From NCBI RefSeq assembly GCF_900406815.1, contig NZ_OVCN01000005.1:1-64000 (forward strand): DNA of 64,000 bases, written 5' to 3'. Shown one piece after another: positions 51,435 to 57,875 of the stretch (position 1 is its first letter; every line of letters begins with the position of its first letter). Source of the DNA: Acinetobacter haemolyticus (GTDB taxonomy: Bacteria; Pseudomonadota; Gammaproteobacteria; Pseudomonadales; Moraxellaceae). The notes beneath the pieces are model-generated. The model ran no database searches. It was given only the letters and a program-made list of their open reading frames with translations, and was not told the origin of the DNA. The translations under genes were made by a program, and so were the position numbers.

Positions 51435-51905
51435 TTAGAAACGGTAGTGAGAGAAGGCTTTGTTGGCTTCAGCCATACGATGCACGTCTTCACGTTTTTT
51501 GATTGCTGCACCTTTACCTTCAGCTGCATCAAGCAACTCACCAGCAAGACGTAAAGCCATCGTTTTTTCAGAACGCTTAGCAGCAGCATCTACTAACCAA
51601 CGCATAGCTAAGGCAGTACGACGGGATGGGCGTACTTCCATAGGTACTTGGTAAGTAGCACCACCAACACGGCGTGCTTTTACTTCAACCATAGGACGAA
51701 CTTTTTCAAGAGTAGTCTCGAAAAATTCAACTGGGTCTACTTTATTTTTTTCTTGAACACGTTCTAAAGCACCGTAAACGATACCTTCAGCAACAGATTT
51801 TTTACCATCTTGCATTACGTGGTTCATGAATTTAGCGATTGTTTGGCTGCTAAATTTTGGATCTGGAAGGATCTCACGAGCAGCGACTACGCGACGTCTT
51901 GGCAT
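51435..51905 (-). CDS. rpsG: 30S ribosomal protein S7
   Basis: S7 nucleates the head of the 30S subunit and contacts mRNA in the exit channel. The 156-residue protein begins [20 protein letters not shown] and ends [12 protein letters not shown], the usual length. The ATG at 51905 is chosen because the longer frame starts in unconserved sequence. In related bacteria S7 represses its own operon through the rpsL-rpsG gap (51906-52065 here). Confidence 0.98.
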   Translation of the reverse strand: MPRRRVVAAREILPDPKFSSQTIAKFMNHVMQDGKKSVAEGIVYGALERVQEKNKVDPVEFFETTLEKVRPMVEVKARRVGGATYQVPMEVRPSRRTALAMRWLVDAAAKRSEKTMALRLAGELLDAAEGKGAAIKKREDVHRMAEANKAFSHYRF

Positions 51906-52065
51906 TTTAATACACCTAATAATATGACACTTCAGGATAATCCAGCAGTTTGCACAAGTGTCATGCACATTACGCTGGCCTTACTATACGTCGCTTGAAT
52001 TACAAATCTATGAAGAATTCAAACAAGCGAAACGCTAAAGGGTTGCTTGGGCAAGTTGCCTAGAA

Positions 52066-52440
52066 TTACTTCTTAGGACGTTTCGCACCGTATTTAGAAC
52101 GTGACTGGTTACGATCTTTAACACCAGCACAGTCCAAAGAACCACGAACGGTATGGTAACGTACACCTGGTAAGTCTTTAACACGACCACCACGGATAAG
52201 AACAACACTGTGCTCTTGTAAGTTATGACCTTCACCACCGATGTAGCTAGATACTTCAAAACCAGAAGTTAAGCGAACACGGCAAACCTTACGCATTGCT
52301 GAGTTAGGTTTTTTAGGAGTAGTCGTATATACACGTGTACATACACCACGACGTTGTGGACAAGCCTTCAACGCAGGAACTTTTGATTTTTCAATCAAAG
52401 TTGTACGACCCTTACGGATCAACTGATTTGTTGTTGCCAT
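52066..52440 (-). CDS. rpsL: 30S ribosomal protein S12
   Basis: S12 controls decoding accuracy and is the streptomycin-resistance protein. The 124-residue sequence is complete. The key residues of the streptomycin regions, Lys43 in TPKKPNSA and Lys88 in [13 protein letters not shown], are both the sensitive wild type. It is first in the str operon, with a clear promoter at 52508-52536. Confidence 0.98.
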   Translation of the reverse strand: MATTNQLIRKGRTTLIEKSKVPALKACPQRRGVCTRVYTTTPKKPNSAMRKVCRVRLTSGFEVSSYIGGEGHNLQEHSVVLIRGGRVKDLPGVRYHTVRGSLDCAGVKDRNQSRSKYGAKRPKK

Positions 52441-52507
52441 TTGGCAATTCTCCCGTTATTAAACAACCTCGAAAAAAAGAAAAAACACCTCTTTTCAAGG
52501 GCACATA

Positions 52508-52536
52508 ATTGTAAGCCAAGATGCAAGAATGGTCAA
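52508..52536 (-). promoter_or_regulatory. rpsL (str operon) promoter
   Basis: On the minus strand TTGACC (52531-52536) and TACAAT (52508-52513) are 17 bp apart, a near-consensus sigma70 promoter giving a leader of about 60 bases before rpsL. The -35 lies inside one arm of the 18-bp inverted repeat at 52525-52568. Confidence 0.8.
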
Positions 52537-52568
52537 CATTGCAATAACCCGCAATGTTGACCATTCTT
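52525..52568. repeat. 18-bp perfect inverted repeat overlapping the rpsL -35
   Basis: AAGAATGGTCAACATTGC (52525-52542) pairs perfectly with 52551-52568 across 8 bases. It lies after the EcsC-family stop codon and runs into the rpsL promoter. It could be a terminator of the upstream gene, but no T-run follows on the minus strand. It could equally be a protein-binding site. Confidence 0.75.
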
Positions 52569-52612
52569 TATATAAAACGTTACTTCGATGTAAACAAAAA
52601 ATCAGATATAAA

Positions 52613-54223
52613 TTAGCTATGTTTAGGTGAAGCTGGCTCAATATCTATCATTTTTTGTTCAGTGCTTGATTTCTGCGCTTCAGCCGCTAGCTCATCTATT
52701 GTTTCAGACTTTAACGCAGGTTTTTGCTCAGTGTGTTCATGTTCTTCCACATGCTGCTCTGCAAGTTGTTGAATTCCTTGCTCTACTTTTTCATCAACTG
52801 GGGTTTTGGCAACATCTGTATCTTTTGTCTGAATTGAAACCTTGGCAATTACATCATTTTTTGGCGTGTCTGAATTCGAACCCTGAGTTGCGGTAGGATT
52901 TACATCATTTGATTTCTGTTTAGTCGCAACTTCAGATTCATTCTCATCAAAAGTCTCATCTTGTTCTGCCTTCAATGCAGGTTGCTGTTCAGTATGTTCA
53001 TGCTCAACCACATGTTGTTCTGCAAGTTGTTGAATTCCTTCCTCTACTTTTTCATCAACTGGGGTTTTAGCATTATCTGTATCTTTTGCTTGGATTGAGA
53101 CACTGGTAATGACATCATTGTTTGGGACATCTGAAATCAAACCTTGCTTAGCATCCTCCCCAGTTGCATTTAAAAAGCGTGGCGATGCCTTTTTTAATAA
53201 AGTCTCAGCTTTATAGTAAGCATCCAGCGGAGAAATATTTTCATTCGGGTGTTCATTTAAATAGAAACGAGCTGCACCAAAAATAGATTGTGATTTATGG
53301 CCCACATCTTCTAGCAGCCTCCAGCTATAGAAACCACTCAAAGCAGCTCCAGCAATAGGTGTTAGCTTACCCACGACTGAAACCTGAGGAATACGGTTTA
53401 ACCAGCCAAATTTAAACTGTCCTTGTTCATCTACCAGCCATTTCTTGACCAAATCAAAATCATTATTTGATCCAAGTAATTGCTGAAATTGTTGTAAATC
53501 ATGTGTTTCTAGCATTGATTTCAAGGCTTTTAATGCAACCAATAAGGTTTGCTTTTCTGCCACCAGACTCAGATCAATTTCTTTGAAGATGAAAGCAACA
53601 ATCTCTTGATCAGTCTCTTCTGACAAATCAAAACCATGTGAACGCCCTGTTTGGTAAATAGTTCGCAAAGTCAAAACAATGGATGCAGGAATATCAATGG
53701 CCGCGCCCCATACGCCTGTCGCCCCTGTGATTGCACCCTGTACTGCTGCTAATAATTTATTCTGTTCAATCAAGGCCTGACTTAGACGTTGCGAACGCCC
53801 TGTATCTTTGGTGAGTTCGATAATGTCTTTCACACCTGCTTCTTCAAGAATTTTTTCAGTCAGGGAGCTATTCGAACTAAACTCATTCAGCCACTGGAAT
53901 AAATAGTCAGATGCTTTTTCACCTAGATCAGGAGATACAAAAGACGCGATACTATTCACACGAGTATAATGACGACCCAAAAACTGATGTGAAAGTTTAG
54001 GAAATTGCTGACGCAACATTTGTTGTGGACTTTCATACTTTTCCACCTCAAATGGACTTTTTATGTGTGCAGTTCCCTCTATTGCATTGGCTGCATGAGC
54101 GTGCTCAGTATCCAATCTGGTGGGAGCAACTTGAAGTTTTTGTAATTCCGAACTGAGCTTTTTAGCCACTCCAAAGGCTTGTGCAAATAAACCTGAAGTT
54201 GGTTTGTTTTTAGATTTTGTCAT
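52613..54223 (-). CDS. EcsC-family protein with C-terminal repeats
   Basis: This 536-residue protein has an EcsC-like core (about residues 80-340): LFQWLNEFSSNSSLTEKILEE, GAITGATGVWGAAIDIPASIVLTLRTIYQTGRSHGFDL and PIAGAALSGFYSWRLLEDVGHKS. The last 170 residues are acidic, low in hydrophobics, and contain an 87-residue unit present twice (KTPVDEKVE-GIQQLAEQHV and EHEHTEQ-PALK in both). The function is unknown. The ATG at 54223 is preferred to a TTG one codon earlier. The gene lies upstream of rpsL. Confidence 0.78.
   Translation of the reverse strand: MTKSKNKPTSGLFAQAFGVAKKLSSELQKLQVAPTRLDTEHAHAANAIEGTAHIKSPFEVEKYESPQQMLRQQFPKLSHQFLGRHYTRVNSIASFVSPDLGEKASDYLFQWLNEFSSNSSLTEKILEEAGVKDIIELTKDTGRSQRLSQALIEQNKLLAAVQGAITGATGVWGAAIDIPASIVLTLRTIYQTGRSHGFDLSEETDQEIVAFIFKEIDLSLVAEKQTLLVALKALKSMLETHDLQQFQQLLGSNNDFDLVKKWLVDEQGQFKFGWLNRIPQVSVVGKLTPIAGAALSGFYSWRLLEDVGHKSQSIFGAARFYLNEHPNENISPLDAYYKAETLLKKASPRFLNATGEDAKQGLISDVPNNDVITSVSIQAKDTDNAKTPVDEKVEEGIQQLAEQHVVEHEHTEQQPALKAEQDETFDENESEVATKQKSNDVNPTATQGSNSDTPKNDVIAKVSIQTKDTDVAKTPVDEKVEQGIQQLAEQHVEEHEHTEQKPALKSETIDELAAEAQKSSTEQKMIDIEPASPKHS
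52700..53132. repeat. In-frame direct repeat, 261-bp period, inside the EcsC-family gene
   Basis: About 170 bp at 52700-52872 is repeated with few changes at 52961-53132, for example TCATCAACTGGGGTTTT at 52791 and 53052. The 261-bp offset equals 87 codons, so the reading frame is kept. The unit is a candidate for copy-number change between strains. Confidence 0.85.
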
Positions 54224-54513
54224 CAAGTACCTCTGTTATATATTGTGTGCATCTCTAGATAAATACTAGGTGGAATACAGTTTTATCTCAACTTTTATAT
54301 GTATACTTTCATCAACTTTTGTCAACAGATAGTGGATCTTTACCAAAATTTACACAACTGAAAATAGACATAATATTTGCCATAAGAAATAAAAAACCTT
54401 TCTGTTATCATGATGTCATTCACACATAAGCCGTTTTAATCATTATCTTCTCCTCGTTATTTCGCATAGCGATGATATACAAGGCTTAGTATTACCATAA
54501 AAGGGATCTGTAA

Positions 54514-55743
54514 ATGAAACGTGTTGTAATCACTGGTATGGGCATTAACTCATGCATCGGTAACTCTTTAGAAGAGGTCACTCATTCTTTAAAAAATGGA
54601 ATCTCTGGGACACGTTTTAACCCAACTTATGCCGAACTTAATTTTAAAAGCCATGTCAGTGCCGCTGCTGAGCAAGATTTTGATGGTATCGATCGTAAAT
54701 TGAAACGCTTCATGGGCGTATGTGCAATGTATGCCTACAATGCAGCCATTGCTGCTGTAGAAAATGCAGGTTTAAAACAAGAAGATTTAGCCAACAATCC
54801 ACGTTACGGTATCGCGGGTGGTAGTGGCGGTAACTCAACTGCTTCCGTTGCTGAAATGGTAAAACTTCTCGAAGAAAAAGGCGCACGTAAAATTGGACCA
54901 TTCTTCGTCCCACGTAATATGAGTAACACGATTACTGCTAACGTCGGTGTCGCGTTAAAACTACAAGGGATCGCTCACTCGATTACCAGTGCTTGCGCAA
55001 CCTCTGCCGATGCTATCGGATATGCTTATAACCTGATTCAACTTGGCAAACAAGATTTAATGCTTGCAGGTGGCGGTGAAGAAGACCATTGGTCACAAAG
55101 CTTATTATTTGATGCAATGGGTGCGTTATGTTCTAAATACAATGACACGCCTGAAACAGCATCACGCCCCTACTCAAAAGACCGTGATGGTTTTGTCATC
55201 GCAGGTGGTGGCGGTTTCGTGATCCTTGAGTCTCTTGAACATGCCCAAGCGCGCGGTGCGAACATCTTGGCAGAAGTTGTCGCTTACGCAGCTAATAGCG
55301 ATGGCGCTGACATGGTTGCACCGTCAGGTGAGGGTGCTACGCGCTGTATCCTCATGGCACTTGACGAAGCTAAACAACATGGTGTGGAAAAAGTTGATTA
55401 TGTCAACACACATGGTACTTCTACACCAGCAGGCGACATTACCGAACTTAAAGCAATGGAACGTGCATTTGGCGAAGGCCAAGTTCCTGCATTTAGTTCA
55501 ACTAAGTCAATGACAGGACATAGCTTAGGTGCAGCAGGCGTTCAAGAAGCGATTTACTCTGTATTGATGATGCAAAATGACTTTATTGCTCCAAATATTA
55601 ACGTGACAGAGTTAGATGAAGGCGCACAAGGTTTCGATATTGTACTTGAAAAACGTGATACAAAACTGAATACTGTAATGAGTAACAGTTTTGGCTTTGG
55701 CGGTGTAAACGCCTGCCTTATTTTCAAGAAGTGGGATGCATAA
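54514..55743 (+). CDS. fabB: 3-oxoacyl-ACP synthase I (FabB)
   Basis: FabB extends acyl-ACP in fatty-acid synthesis and is needed for unsaturated chains. The 409-residue protein begins KRVVITGMGINSCIG and has the active-site Cys in ITSACATSADAIG and the two His in NTHGTSTPAGD and TGHSLGAAG, the Cys-His-His set of KAS I/II. FabB-like features are LLFDAMGALCSKYN and the C-terminal SNSFGFGGVNACLIF. No fabA is adjacent. It starts 290 bp after the divergent EcsC-family gene; that gap shows no ORF. Confidence 0.93.
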   Translation: MKRVVITGMGINSCIGNSLEEVTHSLKNGISGTRFNPTYAELNFKSHVSAAAEQDFDGIDRKLKRFMGVCAMYAYNAAIAAVENAGLKQEDLANNPRYGIAGGSGGNSTASVAEMVKLLEEKGARKIGPFFVPRNMSNTITANVGVALKLQGIAHSITSACATSADAIGYAYNLIQLGKQDLMLAGGGEEDHWSQSLLFDAMGALCSKYNDTPETASRPYSKDRDGFVIAGGGGFVILESLEHAQARGANILAEVVAYAANSDGADMVAPSGEGATRCILMALDEAKQHGVEKVDYVNTHGTSTPAGDITELKAMERAFGEGQVPAFSSTKSMTGHSLGAAGVQEAIYSVLMMQNDFIAPNINVTELDEGAQGFDIVLEKRDTKLNTVMSNSFGFGGVNACLIFKKWDA

Positions 55744-55761
55744 TCCCGCGTAGGATTATCG

Positions 55762-56214
55762 ATGGATGCACCTTCTGATGCTTTCTTGTGGGTAAAAGCA
55801 TTACATATTATTGCTGTGGTTTGTTGGTTCGCTGCATTGTTCTACCTACCACGGCTTTATGTCTACCATGCCATGAGTGAAGATGCTGTCAGTCATCAAC
55901 GCTTTGAAGTAATGGAACGCAAACTTTATCGTGGCATTATGTGGCCCTCTATGATTGCCACTTTAGTCACTGCCCACTTTCTAGTGGAATGGGGAGATGC
56001 AACAAGACATTACCATGATGCATTATGGTTCTATCTTAAAGTCGGTCTAGTTGGTGTATTGGTGATCTACCATCTTATTTGTGGCTATTACCGTAAAAAA
56101 CTGATGGGAAATGCACATTATAAATCGCATAAGTTTTGGCGTTTCTTCAATGAAATGCCGACGCTTCTCCTTTTTGCGATCATCATTCTTGTTGTTGTAA
56201 AGCCTCAGTTCTAA
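55762..56214 (+). CDS. hemJ: Protoporphyrinogen oxidase HemJ
   Basis: HemJ oxidises protoporphyrinogen IX to protoporphyrin in bacteria lacking HemG or HemY. The 150-residue protein has four hydrophobic helices. Its signature residues are WVKALHIIAVVCWFAALFYLPRLYVYH near the start (His14 region), MWPSMIATLVTAHFL, FYLKVGLVGVLVIYHLICG and FNEMPTLLLFAIIILVVVKP at the end. It follows fabB by 18 bp, so the two may be co-transcribed. Haem synthesis is also served by hemB in this window. Confidence 0.92.
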   Translation: MDAPSDAFLWVKALHIIAVVCWFAALFYLPRLYVYHAMSEDAVSHQRFEVMERKLYRGIMWPSMIATLVTAHFLVEWGDATRHYHDALWFYLKVGLVGVLVIYHLICGYYRKKLMGNAHYKSHKFWRFFNEMPTLLLFAIIILVVVKPQF

Positions 56215-56226
56215 CTGGGGCTTTTC
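56199..56226 (+). terminator. Terminator overlapping the hemJ stop
   Basis: AAAGCCTCAGTT (56199-56210) pairs with AACTGGGGCTTT (56213-56224, one G-U pair). The TAA of hemJ lies in the stem. A short T-run follows. Confidence 0.75.
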
Positions 56227-56270
56227 TGTTCTAGAATGAGAGAAATACTAAATATTGTCATCTTTTTAAA

Positions 56271-56795
56271 ATGATAAAGTTATTGCGACGAATAAAACAA
56301 AAACTACAAGCAAGATTCATTTCTAGCTTAATTATCCTTCTCAAAATGGATCAGTTTGAGTGCCGACACTTGACGCCAAGTGAAGTAGAAATAGCGCAAT
56401 CAGTATTTGGGGATCTCATTGATTATTCAGCGGTAAAAATTTTTAATATTCCTTATTTACCATGGCAACCCGCCAATATTTTCATTGCTCCCAATGGCAA
56501 TCTATTTGTTCACCAACAACATTTTTATCCAGATTATTCAAAATGCTCAAGAGCTTTACAAGGTATTTTTATCCACGAACTTGCCCACATCCTGCAGCAT
56601 CAACACCATACCAATGTCATTTTAAAAGGTGCAGTTTTACAATTGGGTTATTATTTAAGCTTTAAAAAATACAATCCTTATCGCTACGAATTTATATCAA
56701 CCAAAGCTTTTAATGATTACAACATTGAACAACAAGGTGATATTGCCAGAGATATTTTCTTCAACAAAATTCCGAACATAATTCTAAAAAAATAA
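56271..56795 (+). CDS. Zinc-metallopeptidase-like protein (vgr-related)
   Basis: This 174-residue protein contains the zinc motif HELAH (in GIFIHELAHILQHQHH, about residues 103-107), and later FNDYNIEQQGDIARD, whose Glu could be the third ligand. The pair HELAH plus YNIEQQ is typical of small proteins named vgr-related, found near and away from type VI loci. No VgrG or other T6SS gene is present here. The N-terminus is basic and partly hydrophobic but has no clear cleavage site. Peptidase activity is only inferred. Confidence 0.72.
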   Translation: MIKLLRRIKQKLQARFISSLIILLKMDQFECRHLTPSEVEIAQSVFGDLIDYSAVKIFNIPYLPWQPANIFIAPNGNLFVHQQHFYPDYSKCSRALQGIFIHELAHILQHQHHTNVILKGAVLQLGYYLSFKKYNPYRYEFISTKAFNDYNIEQQGDIARDIFFNKIPNIILKK

Positions 56796-56796
56796 A

Positions 56797-56826
56797 AAAG
56801 CCCTGTCATTTTATTTACAGGGCTTT
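56797..56826. terminator. Bidirectional terminator between the peptidase-like gene and the microprotein operon
   Basis: A 10-bp perfect stem AAAGCCCTGT/ACAGGGCTTT with a 10-base loop separates the plus-strand peptidase-like gene from the minus-strand microprotein operon, and can end both. Confidence 0.85.
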
Positions 56827-56850
56827 CAATTCAGTAAATCACAATTTACT

Positions 56851-57012
56851 TTACGCAACTGAACCTTTGCCAGTTTCAGATTTGAGCTCATGACTATCAT
56901 CCATTTCAGTCGTAAAATCTACACGCATTGCATCTTTAACAATTGTACCAACACGTCCTATACCAATTGCCAATCCAAACGCAACGACAGGAAATAAAAT
57001 TACTGGAACCAT
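56851..57012 (-). CDS. Membrane microprotein A, GRVGT family (53 aa)
   Basis: A short ORF starts with MVPVILFPVVAFGLAIG, a single transmembrane helix, and runs into IGRVGTIVKDAM. It ends in a hydrophilic tail rich in Asp, Glu, Ser and Lys. The helix and the GRVGT motif match the two ORFs upstream. The ribosome site AGAGAGGTAACAAAT is the same as that of microprotein C. It is last in the three-gene set and the only one with a long tail. I do not recognise the family. Codon use and conserved spacing support a real gene. Confidence 0.72.
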   Translation of the reverse strand: MVPVILFPVVAFGLAIGIGRVGTIVKDAMRVDFTTEMDDSHELKSETGKGSVA

Positions 57013-57060
57013 GATTTGTTACCTCTCTAATTTAATTTATAGGTGACGGTTAAAATCGTA

Positions 57061-57159
57061 TTAATTCGATTCGTCTTGCTGTTGCAATATAATTGTGCCT
57101 ACGCGACCAACTACGATTGCTAAAGCAGATGCTACAACTGGGAATAATATAATTGACAT
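57061..57159 (-). CDS. Membrane microprotein B, GRVGT family (32 aa)
   Basis: The ORF encodes MSIILFPVVASALAIVVGRV, then GTIILQQQDESN: one hydrophobic helix, the GRVGT motif and a short polar tail. Eleven of the first 17 residues of microprotein A are matched when aligned on the motif. An AGGAG ribosome site lies 7 bases before the ATG. It starts 27 bp after the stop of microprotein C, across a 14-bp direct repeat. It was too short for routine ORF calling. Confidence 0.72.
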   Translation of the reverse strand: MSIILFPVVASALAIVVGRVGTIILQQQDESN

Positions 57160-57169
57160 GTTTAACTCC

Positions 57170-57201
57170 TAGATATGATCAAAATCTTAGATATGATCAA
57201 A
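57170..57201. repeat. 14-bp direct repeat between microproteins C and B
   Basis: TAGATATGATCAAA occurs at 57170-57183 and 57188-57201, the second copy covering the stop codon of microprotein C. It looks like a scar of local duplication in this cluster. Confidence 0.8.
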
Positions 57202-57288
57202 CTCTGCTTTTTGAAATAAAACTGTACCTACACGACCCACAACAATTGCCAATATAGATGCAATCACAAGAAAAAATAAAACTGACAT
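57187..57288 (-). CDS. Membrane microprotein C, GRVGT family (33 aa)
   Basis: This is the first ORF of the set. It encodes MSVLFFLVIASILAIVVGRV followed by GTVLFQKAEFDHI. The ribosome site is AGAGAGGTAACAAAT, identical to that of microprotein A, which argues for duplication of gene plus leader. A promoter with palindromic operators lies about 75 bp upstream. The predicted product is a single-pass inner-membrane peptide with the Arg at the membrane edge. The partner or target is unknown. Confidence 0.72.
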   Translation of the reverse strand: MSVLFFLVIASILAIVVGRVGTVLFQKAEFDHI

Positions 57289-57337
57289 ATTTGTTACCTC
57301 TCTTCATGTTGAGTGTTATTCGATAAGTACGCTTAAC

Positions 57338-57347
57338 AGTGTACACT
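57338..57347. promoter_or_regulatory. Second palindromic operator of the microprotein operon
   Basis: AGTGTACACT is a perfect 10-bp palindrome sharing the AGTG/CACT half-sites of the promoter operator. It lies about 10-20 bases after the predicted transcription start. Confidence 0.5.
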
Positions 57348-57364
57348 CGTTCACATTAATTAGG

Positions 57365-57393
57365 ATAATAGCAGTGCACAAATGTGCACTCAA
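57365..57393 (-). promoter_or_regulatory. Promoter of the microprotein operon with embedded operator
   Basis: On the minus strand TTGAGT (57388-57393) and TATTAT (57365-57370) are 17 bp apart. AGTGCACA-AA-TGTGCACT (57373-57390), a perfect 8-2-8 palindrome, fills the spacer, so a bound protein would block RNA polymerase. The regulator is not encoded nearby. Confidence 0.65.
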
Positions 57394-57875
57394 GTGTCGC
57401 AAATAGATTCCCGACGAACGGTATGAAAAATAATCGCAAACCAATAAAGTATTGAATGAATTAAATTAATAATTTTAAATAGTTATATTAGGATCAAGTA
57501 TTTTGTGTTTTTTTTAAACAACTCTTATTATGTATGACCAATTTCAATACAATACTGGTCACTGGAATGTCATTTAACTTTGAAAAAATAAAATGAAAAA
57601 GCGTTGAAGCACAGAATTTATTCACAATCAGGCTTCATCACAACATAAACACTTAGAAACGCTAAAATCCACCAACAAATCTAGGTGTTTTATACAGAAA
57701 AACTTGTTATTTTTACGCAGAAAAATGTGCATTTAGTATATATTAGTGATCTTGTTATTTTACTTTAAGATACAGAACGTTTAACACCATGATATGCATT
57801 TGTTTTTAAAAACTATACCTATATAAATCAAAAACTTGCATATCATCATTAGTTAAGACTTAGGATTAGGTTTGA
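57394..57875. other. Gene-free region upstream of nadE with inverted repeats
   Basis: No ORF of coding character is seen. Near nadE, ATGATATGCA (57789-57798) and TGCATATCAT (57837-57846) form a perfect 10-bp inverted repeat 38 bp apart, enclosing a 12-bp palindrome GTTTTTAAAAAC (57802-57813) and a TATATAAAT stretch. These may be regulator sites around the nadE promoter. The rest is AT-rich. Confidence 0.5.
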
